Shown piece by piece: positions 15,399 through 26,573 of a stretch of 64,000 bases of DNA. Source of the stretch: Pollutimonas subterranea. GTDB taxonomy: Bacteria > Pseudomonadota > Gammaproteobacteria > Burkholderiales > Burkholderiaceae_B. The stretch spans positions 1 through 64,000 of the forward strand of contig NZ_PDNW01000012.1 of NCBI RefSeq assembly GCF_002849655.1. Reading direction: 5' to 3'. The notes below the pieces were generated by a model. That model was not told the origin of the DNA. It saw only the letters and a program-made list of their open reading frames with translations, and did no database searches. The translations under genes were made by a program, and so were the position numbers. Each line of letters starts with the position of its first letter. Position 1 is the first letter of the stretch.

Positions 15399-17318
15399 AT
15401 GAACTCGCTCAAGCCGCTGACATCGGCCACGCCGCAAGATACTCTCCAGCGGCTTGGGGAGACGCGTATCCGGCGCTCCTGGGAGCGCTGCCAGGCCATT
15501 GGCACGGTCCTGCAGATCGATCCCGACCCCATGTCGGCGGCAGACCTTCAAACCCGTCGCGAGCAGCACGCGAATGTATTGCAACTGGCACAACCGGAAA
15601 TCGAAACCCTGGCGTCGCTGGTTGCCAGCGCACAAAGCGTAGTGCTGTTGGCAGATGCCAGCGGCGTGATTCTCCAGGAAGCCGGCAGCACTGAATTCCT
15701 GCGCAAGGCCGAGAAGGTGGCCCTGCAACCGGGTGTCAGTTGGGCCGAATCCCTACGCGGCACGAACGCGATCGGGACGGCGCTGTTCGACGCCGCACCG
15801 GTGCGTGTTCACGGCAGCGAACATTTCATGGAATGCAACAGGATCCTCAGCTGCCATGCCGCGCCCATACTCTCGCCGCGCGGCGAGGTGATCGGCGTAC
15901 TCGATATTTCCAGCGAGGCAACCACCCTGCATGCTTATGCCATGGGCTTGGCTAAGATTTGCGCAAGCCAGATTGGCAATCGGGTGCTGGACCATACCGA
16001 CACACGCCTGCATCGGGTGGTATTCCAGCGCCACGCATCCCTGCTCGACTCGGTGGAGCGCGCCATTTTGCTTTTGGAAGAAGACCGTATCGTCGGTGCG
16101 AACGACACGGCCTTGCGCTTGCTGGACAGCGACTGGAGCCTGCTGGATACGTCGGTACACGACTGGCTGGATAACTGGAAGCAGCTGGATGAAACGCCAC
16201 GCACGCTACATACTCGCGGCGGCACCATGTTGTACGGCACACTACGGCCTGGGCGCGCACCTCGCAATGCGTATTCCGTTCCCCTGGTCCCCTCAAAGGT
16301 AACAGTTCCGGACCGCCAGGCAACGCGCCACAATACGGTCTTGAAACCGGCGCTGCCGCCCCTGGCCGACGATTTGAAGTCCGACATGCAAAAGGCCGTC
16401 ACCGCTGTCAACGCAGGGATGGCCGTATTGCTGCAAGGAGAAACCGGGGCCGGCAAGGAAATCTTCGCGCGGCATCTCCATGGCCACAGCCAATGGCATC
16501 AAGGTCCGTTTGTCGCCATCAATTGCGGCGCCCTGCCGGAAAGCCTGATCGAATCCGAGCTGTTCGGCTACGAAGCGGGCGCTTTCACAGGCGCGCGCCG
16601 TGAAGGATCCCGCGGTCGCCTGCGTGAAGCGCACAACGGGGTGCTTTTCCTGGACGAGATCGGCGACATGCCGCTATTGCTGCAGACGCGCCTGCTGCGT
16701 GCACTGCAGGAGCGCGAGGTGCAGCCGCTGGGGTCCGACAAGCGCATACCGGTCGAATTCGGCCTGATCAGCGCGACAAACCATGACTTGATGGCAATGG
16801 TGGAAAACGGCAGCTTCCGCGCTGACCTATATTACCGCCTGCAAGACTTTGACGTCCATTTACCTCCCCTGCGCGAGCGGCCCGGCATGGACAAATATTT
16901 GTGCCAGGAATTCCAGCGCCTGGGCGGCGCGGAGCGCGCCATGATACTGACCGATACGGCATTGCAGGAATTGGCCGGCTATCATTGGCCCGGCAACTAC
17001 CGGCAGCTTCATAGTGTGCTGCGCCGCCTTGTTCATCTGCACGCGGCCGGAAGCGCCATTAAGGCCGCCGATCTACCACCTGAAATACGCACGCACGTCG
17101 GCACGGTCGCTGCCGGCCCTATACCGCCGGCTTGTCCCGCAACGACCTTGCGCGGCATCAGCGACCAGACCATCGAACGCGCTATCGCGGAATCCCCCAA
17201 CAACATCAGTCATGCCGCCCGCAGTCTCGGCGTGCACCGCAGCACGCTGTATCGCTACCTGCGTCGACAGGCCGCCACTCCTTTATCCTCGGGCATTGCG
17301 CCAAAACCGGTACCCTGA
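15399..17318 (+). CDS. acoR: Sigma-54-dependent activator, AcoR-like (GAF-AAA+-Fis)
   Basis: A 639-residue enhancer-binding protein. The N-terminal ~300 residues form a GAF-type sensor (with NAIGTAL and CHAAPI motifs). The AAA+ domain follows, with Walker A GETGAGKE near residue 346 and the sigma-54 contact loop GAFTGAR near 393. A C-terminal Fis-type helix-turn-helix has [19 protein letters not shown]. The ATG at 15399 has AGGAGG in front; an upstream frame to 15324 crosses the operator. It probably turns on the divergent aldehyde dehydrogenase in response to a small carbonyl or alcohol. The symbol is by resemblance. Confidence 0.9.
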   Translation: MNSLKPLTSATPQDTLQRLGETRIRRSWERCQAIGTVLQIDPDPMSAADLQTRREQHANVLQLAQPEIETLASLVASAQSVVLLADASGVILQEAGSTEFLRKAEKVALQPGVSWAESLRGTNAIGTALFDAAPVRVHGSEHFMECNRILSCHAAPILSPRGEVIGVLDISSEATTLHAYAMGLAKICASQIGNRVLDHTDTRLHRVVFQRHASLLDSVERAILLLEEDRIVGANDTALRLLDSDWSLLDTSVHDWLDNWKQLDETPRTLHTRGGTMLYGTLRPGRAPRNAYSVPLVPSKVTVPDRQATRHNTVLKPALPPLADDLKSDMQKAVTAVNAGMAVLLQGETGAGKEIFARHLHGHSQWHQGPFVAINCGALPESLIESELFGYEAGAFTGARREGSRGRLREAHNGVLFLDEIGDMPLLLQTRLLRALQEREVQPLGSDKRIPVEFGLISATNHDLMAMVENGSFRADLYYRLQDFDVHLPPLRERPGMDKYLCQEFQRLGGAERAMILTDTALQELAGYHWPGNYRQLHSVLRRLVHLHAAGSAIKAADLPPEIRTHVGTVAAGPIPPACPATTLRGISDQTIERAIAESPNNISHAARSLGVHRSTLYRYLRRQAATPLSSGIAPKPVP

Positions 17319-17332
17319 GCCGGAACACCCAT

Positions 17333-17360
17333 AAAAAAGCGGCATCCCAAAGGATGCCGC
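17333..17360 (-). terminator. Intrinsic terminator of rpoD
   Basis: A perfect 9-bp stem, GCGGCATCC/GGATGCCGC (17339-17347 / 17352-17360), with a 4-base loop. On the minus strand it is followed by a run of six T (complement of 17333-17338). It lies 53 bp past the rpoD stop, between convergent rpoD and the AcoR-like gene. Confidence 0.85.
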
Positions 17361-17412
17361 CAGAGCTAAGACAGGCCTGCTTTGGCGCCCGATGAACCTG
17401 GGCGCGCGGGGC

Positions 17413-19665
17413 TTACTGGCCTTCCAGGAAGCTCTTGAGCTTGTCGGCCCGGCTTGGATGGCGCAGCTTGCGCAAAGCCTTGGCTTCTATTTGACGAATA
17501 CGCTCGCGTGTAACGTCAAATTGCTTGCCGACTTCTTCCAGCGTCTGATCGGTGCTCATTTCGATACCGAAGCGCATGCGCAATACTTTCGCTTCCCGTG
17601 GAGTCAGCGAATCGAGGACTTCCTTGACCACATCGCGCATCGAGCCATGCAGCGCCCATTCAGACGGCGACAAGGTACCGGTATCTTCGATGAAGTCGCC
17701 CAAATGGGAGTCATCATCGTCGCCGATAGGCGTTTCCATCGAGATCGGCTCTTTGGCGATCTTCAGGATCTTGCGCACCTTGTCTTCCGGCATGTCCATC
17801 TTTTGAGCCAGCGTGGCGGGATCGGGCTCGGCACCGGTTTCCTGCAAAATCTGGCGATTGATACGATTCATTTTGTTGATCGTTTCAATCATGTGCACCG
17901 GAATACGAATGGTGCGCGCTTGGTCGGCAATGGAACGGGTAATGGCCTGTCGAATCCACCATGTGGCATAAGTGGAAAACTTATAGCCGCGGCGATATTC
18001 AAACTTGTCCACGGCTTTCATCAAGCCAATATTGCCTTCCTGGATCAGATCCAGGAACTGCAGGCCCCGGTTCGTGTACTTCTTGGCAATGGAGATAACC
18101 AGACGCAAGTTCGCTTCCGTCATTTCGCGCTTGGCCTTGCGAGCCTTGGCTTCGCCGGTTGCCATGCGCTTGTTGACGTCTTTGAGATCCTTGAGCGGCA
18201 AAACGACAGCCGTTTGCAGATCGATCAGCTTTTGCTGGATCTCTTGTACGGCGGGAATGTGGCGCTCCAGCGTCTCTGAATAAGCATGTCCGCCGGCGAC
18301 CTCGCCCAATACCCAATCCAGGTTCGTTTCGTTGCCGGGGAATACCTTGATGAAATAGGCACGGGGCATGCCGGCGCGGTCCACGCACGCATGCAGCACG
18401 GCACGTTCGAGCTTGCGCACTTCACCGACCTGTTCGCGCAGGGTATCGGCCAGCTTCTCGACCATTTTGGCCGTGAACCGGATGCCCATGAGTTCGTTCA
18501 GGATGGCTTCCTGTGCCTGGATATATTCCTGGGCCTGGTAGCCGTCGCGTTCGAACGCCTTGCGCATCTTGCCGAACCATACACCAATGGTTTCGAATTT
18601 CTTGAGGGCGGTGGAGCGCAGGTACTCGAGCTGCTTGCTGCTCATTCCGCCCGCGGGGCCGTCTTCGTTTTCGTCATTGTCGACGGAAACGCCGGCACCG
18701 GCGTATTCTTCGCCTTCCTGGTCGATAAGACCGTCAACGACCTCATCGATCTGGGCGGCGCCTTCGCGCACACGCTGCACGTACTGAAGGATTTCATTGA
18801 CGGTAACCGGACACGCCGCGATGGCCATGACCATATGCTTGAGGCCGTCTTCGATGCGCTTGGCGATCTCGATTTCGCCTTCGCGCGTAAGGAGCTCGAC
18901 CGTACCCATTTCGCGCATATACATGCGCACCGGATCGGTGGTGCGGCCGAAATCGGAGTCCACCGTGGTCAGGGCTGCTTCGGCTTCGTCCTCGACGTCG
19001 TCGTCGCTGGTGGCGACAGGCGCGTTATCGCTCATGAGCAGCGCATCGGCATCGGGCGCCTGGTCGTACACCGAAATGCCCATGTCGCTGAACGTGCTGA
19101 TAATGCCGTCGATCGCTTCGGCATCGACCAGATCATCGGGCAAATGGTCGTTGATTTCGCCGTACGTGAGGTAGCCGCGGTCTTTACCGAGCTTGATCAG
19201 CACTTTCAAGCGATTGCGACGAGCCTCTTGTTCCTCGGGAGTCATCTGGTTGCGCGCGGGGACGTCCTTGTCACCCTTCGCGCGCTTTCCACCGCGCTTG
19301 GGCAGCGGCTTGAGCTCGGGGATGACTTCAGCGTCGCCGGAATCGTCGTCGTTGAAATCGGCGCTATCGTTGTTGGCGTTCTTGGCCGGCCGCCCAGGGC
19401 GACGCCCAGTGGGAACAGCGCGAGCCGCGGTCTTGCCAGCTTTCTTTACCTCGGTCGAACCCGGCTCGGCGGCTTTCTTGGCAGCAGCCTTTGTGGTCGC
19501 CGCTTTCTTGGCCGGAGCCTTTTTCACGGTAGAGGCTTTATCTGCCGTAACACCATCCCCAACCTTCACTGCTGTCTTGGCGACGGTTTTAGTCGCGGCC
19601 ACAGTTGTAGATTTCTTGACAGCTTCTTCAGCCGACAGGGGGGTTTTACCAGTACTTTGGGTCAT
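17413..19665 (-). CDS. rpoD: Primary sigma factor RpoD (sigma-70)
   Basis: A 750-residue housekeeping sigma factor. Region 1.1 is preceded by a ~120-residue tail very rich in K, A and T. The non-conserved insert, region 2 ([20 protein letters not shown], binding the -10 element), region 3 and region 4.2 ([20 protein letters not shown], binding -35) are intact. E. coli RpoD is 613 residues, so most of the extra length is the basic tail. The ATG at 19665 follows GGAAG; a frame to 19710 is possible. It is downstream of dnaG as in the usual rpsU-dnaG-rpoD set, but with a 239-bp gap, so it may have its own promoter. Confidence 0.97.
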   Translation of the reverse strand: MTQSTGKTPLSAEEAVKKSTTVAATKTVAKTAVKVGDGVTADKASTVKKAPAKKAATTKAAAKKAAEPGSTEVKKAGKTAARAVPTGRRPGRPAKNANNDSADFNDDDSGDAEVIPELKPLPKRGGKRAKGDKDVPARNQMTPEEQEARRNRLKVLIKLGKDRGYLTYGEINDHLPDDLVDAEAIDGIISTFSDMGISVYDQAPDADALLMSDNAPVATSDDDVEDEAEAALTTVDSDFGRTTDPVRMYMREMGTVELLTREGEIEIAKRIEDGLKHMVMAIAACPVTVNEILQYVQRVREGAAQIDEVVDGLIDQEGEEYAGAGVSVDNDENEDGPAGGMSSKQLEYLRSTALKKFETIGVWFGKMRKAFERDGYQAQEYIQAQEAILNELMGIRFTAKMVEKLADTLREQVGEVRKLERAVLHACVDRAGMPRAYFIKVFPGNETNLDWVLGEVAGGHAYSETLERHIPAVQEIQQKLIDLQTAVVLPLKDLKDVNKRMATGEAKARKAKREMTEANLRLVISIAKKYTNRGLQFLDLIQEGNIGLMKAVDKFEYRRGYKFSTYATWWIRQAITRSIADQARTIRIPVHMIETINKMNRINRQILQETGAEPDPATLAQKMDMPEDKVRKILKIAKEPISMETPIGDDDDSHLGDFIEDTGTLSPSEWALHGSMRDVVKEVLDSLTPREAKVLRMRFGIEMSTDQTLEEVGKQFDVTRERIRQIEAKALRKLRHPSRADKLKSFLEGQ

Positions 19666-19904
19666 AGTCGCTTCCGTAGGCGCAAAATCACTCGGTCGGC
19701 CATTGGCCAACGAGTGTTGCAGGGGCAGAACTTACTTATCGCAAAAAATATGCATATGCGGCGTTAATGCTGATGTCGACCCAAGCAGCCCATGTTTAAT
19801 ATTCCTTGACGCGGTCGTTGCAAGGCAAAGGGGGCTAGCCGGTTTGCACCATTATTAGGCAATAATATGCACAGGTATTGCGAAAACTCTCTATTTTACA
19901 ACAC
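19666..19904. other. rpoD-dnaG intergenic gap
   Basis: No gene is seen. It holds a small palindrome, ATTATT-aggc-AATAAT (19851-19866), and AT-rich stretches near the rpoD start that may contain its promoter, but I cannot point to a convincing -35/-10 pair. Confidence 0.4.
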
Positions 19905-21830
19905 TTAACGGGAAGCAGCACTACTTAGTAATGCAATTCGTCGCGTCAGCTCGTGATACCTCTTTCGGGAAATATCGTCCTTCAAGCCCGCAAGGACCAG
20001 TGTCGACTGCTCAGCCTTGATGGCGTCAAGCTCGATACGTCGCATTGCGTCGTTCCATTCGGTCTGCGGGTCCGGCAAATCTTCCTGGGCCAATAGCTCA
20101 GGGCTTACCGAAGCCAATACACCAGCCAGGTCTGAACCCGGATCCGCCGCTTGCAGCAAGGCGCCGGCATGGCGGGCGCCGCTGACGTTGGCCAAGGCGA
20201 TAAGGTCTCGGACAAGGACTAGATGGGGGCCTTGCTCCAGAATTTCAAGTTGCTGGTCGCCCAGACCCGAAACCAGCTCCGGATGCGCCAGCAGCAAACG
20301 CAAAAGGCGCTTGGCCATTGGCGTCACCGTGCGGGCTTTGCCCCCTCGCGACCCTGTCGACACCTGGCGCGAAAATGATTCGGCAGGTCTGTCCTCGACA
20401 TTATCGTAGGATCCATAGTCATCCGGATCGAACATAGGCGCATCCATGAACCCGGGCGGCTCTTCGTTTCCACCCGACGGCAACCCCTCGGGATGCGCCG
20501 CCGGCTTGTACGGTGAAAGCATCACGGGTTCCGGCACACTCACTTCGGCCAGCATCTGGCTCAGTTCTTCCGGCGTCAAATGCACCAGCTTGGCAAATTC
20601 GCGTTCGATCTGTACGCGCAAGGTGCCTTCCGGAAGCGATGCGAGCAAGGGCTTGGCCTCGTGCACGCAGGCCGCGCGCCCTTCTGCTTCGTGCATCGCA
20701 TGACGGGACGAAAGCTCGTCCAGCATGAACCGCGACAAAGGTACGGCCTCGGCCACCGTCGCCTTGAAGGCTTCCTGGCCATACTCGCGGATATAGGAGT
20801 CCGGATCATGCTCGGACGGCAGGAACAGGAACCGCATCGATACATCGTCGCGCACCAGCGGCAGGCAGGTATTCAGCGCCCGCCATGCCGCCTTGCGGCC
20901 GGCCTTGTCGCCATCGAAACTGAATATGATCTTGTTGCTGGCCCGCAACAGCTTTTGTATATGAAACGACGTGGTGGCTGTACCCAGCGTAGCCACGGCG
21001 TTGGACAGGCCATGCTGCGCCAGGCCGACCACATCCATATAGCCTTCAACGACCAGAACATGGCCTTCTTTGCGGATTCCGGTCCGTCCCTCCCAAAGAC
21101 CATACAACTCGTGGCCCTTGGAAAACAGCGAGGTTTCCGGCGAATTCAGGTACTTGGGTTCGCCTTTGCCTATGATGCGCCCGCCGAAGCCGATCAGGTT
21201 TCCCCGCTGATTGCGTATGGGAAACATGATGCGCTCACGAAAGCGATCATAACGGCGTCCGTCCTCGGCTTCAATGACGAGCCCCGATTCAACCAGCAAG
21301 GCATCCTCATACTGGGGGAAAACGGACGACAAGCCGCGCCTGTCGGCGCCTGCCCAACCCAACCCGAAACGGGCCGCCGTTTCCCCGGACAGCCCACGCT
21401 GCTTCAAATAATGGACAGCATTTCGCGCGCCTTTGAGTTCGCGCACGTAATGCGCCTGAGCTTGGTCAAGGACCTGCTGCTGGCGGGAAACTTCGTCTTT
21501 GCGGACTTGATCCGCGGCACGCTGGCGGGGACTTCGGGGCGCTTCGGGAACCGTCATGCCGGCGTTCGCGGCCAGGTTGCGAACCGCCTCGGGGAAGCTG
21601 GCGCCGGTATGCTCAATCAGAAACGTAATGGCGCTGCCGTGCGCACCGCAACCAAAACAGTGATAGAACTGCTTGGTGGGACTTACCGTGAAAGAGGGAC
21701 TCTTTTCATTGTGAAACGGGCAAAGGCCAAGTAAATTGGCCCCACCCTTGCGCAACTGTACATATCGCCCGACAACGTCAACAACATCTACACGGGCGAG
21801 GAGATCCTGAACAAATGATTCAGGGATCAA
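19905..21830 (-). CDS. dnaG: DNA primase DnaG
   Basis: A 641-residue primase that lays down RNA primers at the replication fork. It has the N-terminal CHC2 zinc finger (CPFHNEKSPSF and FHCFGC-like YHCFGCG), the Toprim catalytic core (EGYMDVVGL and FDGDKAGRKAA), and a C-terminal helicase-binding region. The start codon is TTG (21828-21830), placed immediately after the rpsU TGA with no gap; no better in-frame ATG matches the conserved opening IPESFVQDLLARVD. Translation probably depends on coupling to rpsU. Confidence 0.97.
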   Translation of the reverse strand: MIPESFVQDLLARVDVVDVVGRYVQLRKGGANLLGLCPFHNEKSPSFTVSPTKQFYHCFGCGAHGSAITFLIEHTGASFPEAVRNLAANAGMTVPEAPRSPRQRAADQVRKDEVSRQQQVLDQAQAHYVRELKGARNAVHYLKQRGLSGETAARFGLGWAGADRRGLSSVFPQYEDALLVESGLVIEAEDGRRYDRFRERIMFPIRNQRGNLIGFGGRIIGKGEPKYLNSPETSLFSKGHELYGLWEGRTGIRKEGHVLVVEGYMDVVGLAQHGLSNAVATLGTATTSFHIQKLLRASNKIIFSFDGDKAGRKAAWRALNTCLPLVRDDVSMRFLFLPSEHDPDSYIREYGQEAFKATVAEAVPLSRFMLDELSSRHAMHEAEGRAACVHEAKPLLASLPEGTLRVQIEREFAKLVHLTPEELSQMLAEVSVPEPVMLSPYKPAAHPEGLPSGGNEEPPGFMDAPMFDPDDYGSYDNVEDRPAESFSRQVSTGSRGGKARTVTPMAKRLLRLLLAHPELVSGLGDQQLEILEQGPHLVLVRDLIALANVSGARHAGALLQAADPGSDLAGVLASVSPELLAQEDLPDPQTEWNDAMRRIELDAIKAEQSTLVLAGLKDDISRKRYHELTRRIALLSSAASR

Positions 21831-22043
21831 TCAATACAGACGCGGAGGCAGTTGTTGGCTGCGGATGCGTTTGTAGTGGCGCTTGACGGCTGCAGCATGC
21901 TTGCGTTTACGTTCGGCAGTGGGCTTCTCGTAAAATTCGCGCGCGCGCAATTCGGTCAAGAGACCAATTTTCTCGATGGTGCGCTTAAAGCGACGCAGTG
22001 CGGCTTCAAACGGCTCGTTTTCTTTCAGACGAACGATAGGCAT
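21831..22043 (-). CDS. rpsU: 30S ribosomal protein S21
   Basis: A 70-residue basic small-subunit protein ([20 protein letters not shown]) of standard length. It opens the rpsU-dnaG-rpoD macromolecular-synthesis cluster and its stop abuts the TTG start of dnaG. Upstream on the minus strand is a possible -10 TATAAC near 22066, with a poor -35. Confidence 0.97.
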   Translation of the reverse strand: MPIVRLKENEPFEAALRRFKRTIEKIGLLTELRAREFYEKPTAERKRKHAAAVKRHYKRIRSQQLPPRLY

Positions 22044-22186
22044 GTAATCTTAAGCCTTGCAAGTTATAGATTAGTGAATTAACGACAACCTAAGAGTTTA
22101 CCACGAATAGTTGGTTCATGGTTCGATCATAAGCTGTCAACGTTGGGCCGCCTGCCCATGCCATAGGCGCTGGACGGGCGAAAAAC

Positions 22187-22726
22187 TCAACCACGAACAC
22201 CCTTGCGCACCCATGCTTCGAGCTGATGGGGACGAATGCTGTCGTAGTCTTCAAAGGGCTGGTGTATCCATGGATTGGTCGGCAGCTTGTCCACGAAATA
22301 ATCGGGTATGGACTGCGAATGTCCCTTCCACCACAGGACAGCTGTCTTCAGTTCGGTAATGGCCGGAAATTGCGACAGGAGATGGTCGCGTACACGGCCA
22401 AACGTCATGCCTGTATCAACCATGTCGTCCACCAGAAGCACACGGCCGTCCAGTGTGCCGCGGGTAATGGTGATGAACTGGGCGATATCGAGCTGGCCCT
22501 GTTCAGTGCCCGCCGCTTCGCGATAGCTGCTGGTCGCCAGGATACCCAAAGGAACATCGTATATGCGTGACAATACATCGCCAACACGGACACCACCGCG
22601 CGCCAGACATACGATCTTGTCGAAATGCCAGCCCGACTCGTGTAGCGTCAAGGCAAGCCGCTCGATAAGCGCATGATATTGATCCCAGCTGACCCAATGG
22701 TCTCGGTCGGTGCTTGGATTGGTCAT
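22187..22726 (-). CDS. Purine-type phosphoribosyltransferase
   Basis: A 179-residue type I phosphoribosyltransferase with the PRPP loop VLLVDDMVDTG and an N-terminal CLARGGVRVGDVLSR. Family members salvage hypoxanthine, xanthine or guanine to nucleotides in the cytoplasm; the base specificity is not clear. The ATG at 22726 begins MTNPSTDRDHW; the frame to 22858 crosses the purA terminator and is not family-like. It follows purA on the same strand but is separated by a strong terminator. Confidence 0.88.
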   Translation of the reverse strand: MTNPSTDRDHWVSWDQYHALIERLALTLHESGWHFDKIVCLARGGVRVGDVLSRIYDVPLGILATSSYREAAGTEQGQLDIAQFITITRGTLDGRVLLVDDMVDTGMTFGRVRDHLLSQFPAITELKTAVLWWKGHSQSIPDYFVDKLPTNPWIHQPFEDYDSIRPHQLEAWVRKGVRG

Positions 22727-22803
22727 AAGGCGATGGTTCCCATACTGATTCAAAAGGTCCGTTATGATAAACCGCCAAGGGACAGGCGAAAAGGCGCAAA
22801 TGG

Positions 22804-22834
22804 AAAAACCCCGAATTCCTTGCGAAATTCGGGG
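22804..22834 (-). terminator. Intrinsic terminator of purA
   Basis: A 9-bp stem, CCCCGAATT/AATTCGGGG (22809-22817 / 22826-22834), followed on the minus strand by five T (complement of 22804-22808). It lies 57 bp beyond the purA stop. Confidence 0.85.
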
Positions 22835-22890
22835 TCTTGTGTTGCAAGTTACACGCAAACACCGGGTTCAGGGCGCTTTTGCGCAGCTGT

Positions 22891-24270
<1,380 letters not shown>

Positions 24271-25434
24271 TTACTGTATCGCCCTTACCTTCCATGCCCC
24301 GTCATCCAGGACCAATTCCCGGTCGACGGTAAATTCATCCAGCCGATGCGGCTGCCCTGGCAATACTTGCACGACGATCTCGCCGTCTCCGCGCAACTGG
24401 CGCAATGCCGCGACCAGGGCGGCATCGGTGCCCCACGGCGCGCGTATCGCCTTCGCGATTGTTGCGGGCGGTAAGCCCGCCGACAGCTTGCGCAAATCGA
24501 GGCTGAACCCCGTGGCGGGACGCGAACGCCCAAATGCCTTGCCCACACCGTCGTAACGGCCGCCCTTGACCAATGCATCATGCCATCCTTCGGCATAGAT
24601 GGAAAACACGACGCCGGAATGGTAGCCATAGCCGCTGCCCATATCGGCCAGATCAATGCTGAACTGATGCGTGGGCAAGGCCCGAACCAGGATCTCGAGA
24701 TCGTCCAGTCCGGCCAGCAAGGTCGGTAGCGGCGGCAGAACGGCGCGTGCCCTGGCAATGACCTCCGGCCCGCCATACAGCGAGGCCAAGTCGAGCAAAG
24801 CCTTCACGGTGGCCGGCTGTACACCTGCTATCGTCGATGGAAGGTCGTTGATCGCGGGGATATCTTTAGTGCTGAGCAATTCGGATATGGCTTCTTCCGC
24901 GCCCTGGAGGGCAGGGTCGGAATCAATAATTGCCCGCACCACCCCAGGATGATTCAAGTCGAGCCTGGCTTCTTTTACACCGGCCCGCTTGACGCTTTCC
25001 AGGGCCAGTTCCAATACCTCGATATCGGCTTCCACACCCGCATGGCCGAATATTTCGGCACCGATCTGAAGCAATTCGCGGTCGGAAAGCAAACCGGAAG
25101 GCCGCGCATGCAAGACCGATCCACAATAGCATAGCCGGGTTGCGCCTTCGCGATTGAGCAAATGGGCGTCGATGCGGGAGACCTGCGGCGTCATGTCGGC
25201 ACGCACGCCCATGGTTCGGCCCGATAGTTGGTCAATGAGCTTGCAGGTACGCAGGTTCAACGCGCTGCCGGTGCCGGAAAGCAGAGAGTCTATGTATTCG
25301 ACCAATGGCGGCGCTACGAGCTCGAAGCCATACGTGCGATACAGATCCAGCAAATTGCGCCGCAGCTCTTCGATGCGACGCGCCTCGGCAGGCAGAATAT
25401 CGGCCAGACTTTCTGGCAACAACCAATTGGACAT
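24271..25434 (-). CDS. hisZ: ATP phosphoribosyltransferase regulatory subunit HisZ
   Basis: A 387-residue HisRS-like protein without a tRNA-binding domain, which pairs with short HisG to form the histidine-regulated first enzyme of histidine synthesis. The class II-like core ([20 protein letters not shown]) is visible. ATGATG at 25437/25434 gives two adjacent starts; AGGACTGG in front favours 25434. It is not next to other his biosynthetic genes except hisC 4 kb away. A terminator-like hairpin and a possible promoter lie upstream. Confidence 0.95.
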   Translation of the reverse strand: MSNWLLPESLADILPAEARRIEELRRNLLDLYRTYGFELVAPPLVEYIDSLLSGTGSALNLRTCKLIDQLSGRTMGVRADMTPQVSRIDAHLLNREGATRLCYCGSVLHARPSGLLSDRELLQIGAEIFGHAGVEADIEVLELALESVKRAGVKEARLDLNHPGVVRAIIDSDPALQGAEEAISELLSTKDIPAINDLPSTIAGVQPATVKALLDLASLYGGPEVIARARAVLPPLPTLLAGLDDLEILVRALPTHQFSIDLADMGSGYGYHSGVVFSIYAEGWHDALVKGGRYDGVGKAFGRSRPATGFSLDLRKLSAGLPPATIAKAIRAPWGTDAALVAALRQLRGDGEIVVQVLPGQPHRLDEFTVDRELVLDDGAWKVRAIQ

Positions 25435-25474
25435 CATCCAGTCCTGAAAAATATTGCAAATAGCACTGCCAAAC

Positions 25475-25511
25475 AAAAAGCGACTTGGGGCGTAAGCCCG
25501 CCAAGTCGCTT
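25475..25511 (-). terminator. Terminator-like hairpin between hflC and hisZ
   Basis: An 11-bp stem, AAGCGACTTGG/CCAAGTCGCTT (25478-25488 / 25501-25511), with an inner GGC/GCC extension, followed on the minus strand by TTTTTG. It can end the hfq-hflC transcript. A possible -10 TATACT (complement of 25542-25547) lies on the upstream side, so the hairpin may alternatively sit inside the hisZ leader. Confidence 0.8.
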
Positions 25512-25676
25512 GCGGTAGGAAGTAAACAAAACTTACGCGATAGTATAAACGATAGGAACCAATAAGGAAACCGGGCTAGGCCCCGCTATACCGTCGACGC
25601 GCTTGCCGCCTGGTATTGGCGACAGGCCTGCCCGGCTCTCAAGGCTTGGGGCAGGCCTGCCGTCAGGGCAGCCAGG
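25512..25676 (-). other. hflC-hisZ gap with GC-rich stem-loop and possible hisZ promoter
   Basis: CAGGCCTGCCC (25623-25633) pairs with GGGCAGGCCTG (25649-25659), an 11-bp stem with a 15-base loop and no T-run, directly after the hflC stop. Further along the minus strand is TATACT (25547-25542) with a weak TTTCCT 17 bp upstream. No gene is seen. Confidence 0.5.
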
Positions 25677-26567
25677 TTAGGGGACGGCGGGCGTACCGCC
25701 CTCAGGCGATGTCCAGAACTTGAAGAAGTCGGATTTCGGGCTGAGTACCATGGTGTCGTTGGCGCCGGAGAACGCAGCGCGATATCCTTCAAGACTCTTG
25801 TAAAAGCTGTAGAACTCGGGATTCTTGCCATAGGCTTCGGCGTAGACTGCCGCGGCCCGGGCATCGCCCTCGCCTCGGATGCCTTGCGATTCGGCATACG
25901 CCTTGGCGACCAGTTCCTGGCGTTGGCGATCGGCTTGCGCACGAATGCGTTCACTATCGGCCGCACCGGTGGCACGCAGGCGGTTGGCTTCCTGCTTGCG
26001 CTCCGCTTCCATGCGACGGTAAACCGACTCGGAGATTTCAGGAGCAAAATCGATGCGGCGCAGGCGTACGTCGACCACCTGGACGCCCAACGGCTTGGCG
26101 CGGGCCTCGACCGTGGTCAGCACTTCTTTCATGATGGTGTCGCGCTCGCTGGAGACGACTTCCTTCACGGTGCGAACGTTGACCGATGCGTTGAGGGCAT
26201 CGCGGATCTGCGCCTGCAGGCGCTCGACCGCGGCGCGATCATTGGCACCGAAAGTGACATAGAAAAGGCGCGGGTCAGCGATGCGCCACTTCACGAAGGA
26301 ATCAATCAGCAGGTTTTTCTTTTCTGCTGTCTGGATACGCTCAGGATCGTTGGTTTCGATGGTTTGCAGGCGCTTATCAAGGCGCACCACATTTTCGAAC
26401 GGTGGCGGCAGCTTGAAATACAGGCCGGGCTCGGTGATGGTCTCGCGAACTTCACCCAATGCAAACACCAAGGCCGAGTCGCGCTCGCGCACGACGAACA
26501 CGCAGGTGGACAGAATTGCCAGCAAGATAACCAGGCCGACTAAAGCGGGGAAAAAACGTTGCATCAT
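25677..26567 (-). CDS. hflC: HflC, modulator of FtsH protease
   Basis: A 296-residue SPFH/stomatin-family membrane protein with one N-terminal membrane helix (about 8-28) and a long periplasmic SPFH domain. With HflK it forms the cage around FtsH that limits access of membrane substrates. Start: ATGATG at 26567/26564; the site AGGAGG overlaps the hflK stop (TAGGAGG), favouring 26567 and coupling to hflK. Confidence 0.96.
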   Translation of the reverse strand: MMQRFFPALVGLVILLAILSTCVFVVRERDSALVFALGEVRETITEPGLYFKLPPPFENVVRLDKRLQTIETNDPERIQTAEKKNLLIDSFVKWRIADPRLFYVTFGANDRAAVERLQAQIRDALNASVNVRTVKEVVSSERDTIMKEVLTTVEARAKPLGVQVVDVRLRRIDFAPEISESVYRRMEAERKQEANRLRATGAADSERIRAQADRQRQELVAKAYAESQGIRGEGDARAAAVYAEAYGKNPEFYSFYKSLEGYRAAFSGANDTMVLSPKSDFFKFWTSPEGGTPAVP

Positions 26568-26573
26568 GGCCTC

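Noticed and set aside
18286-19767. A 493-codon open frame opposite rpoD
   Set aside because: Shadow of rpoD; the sense strand carries all sigma-70 motifs and the antisense product shows no domain.
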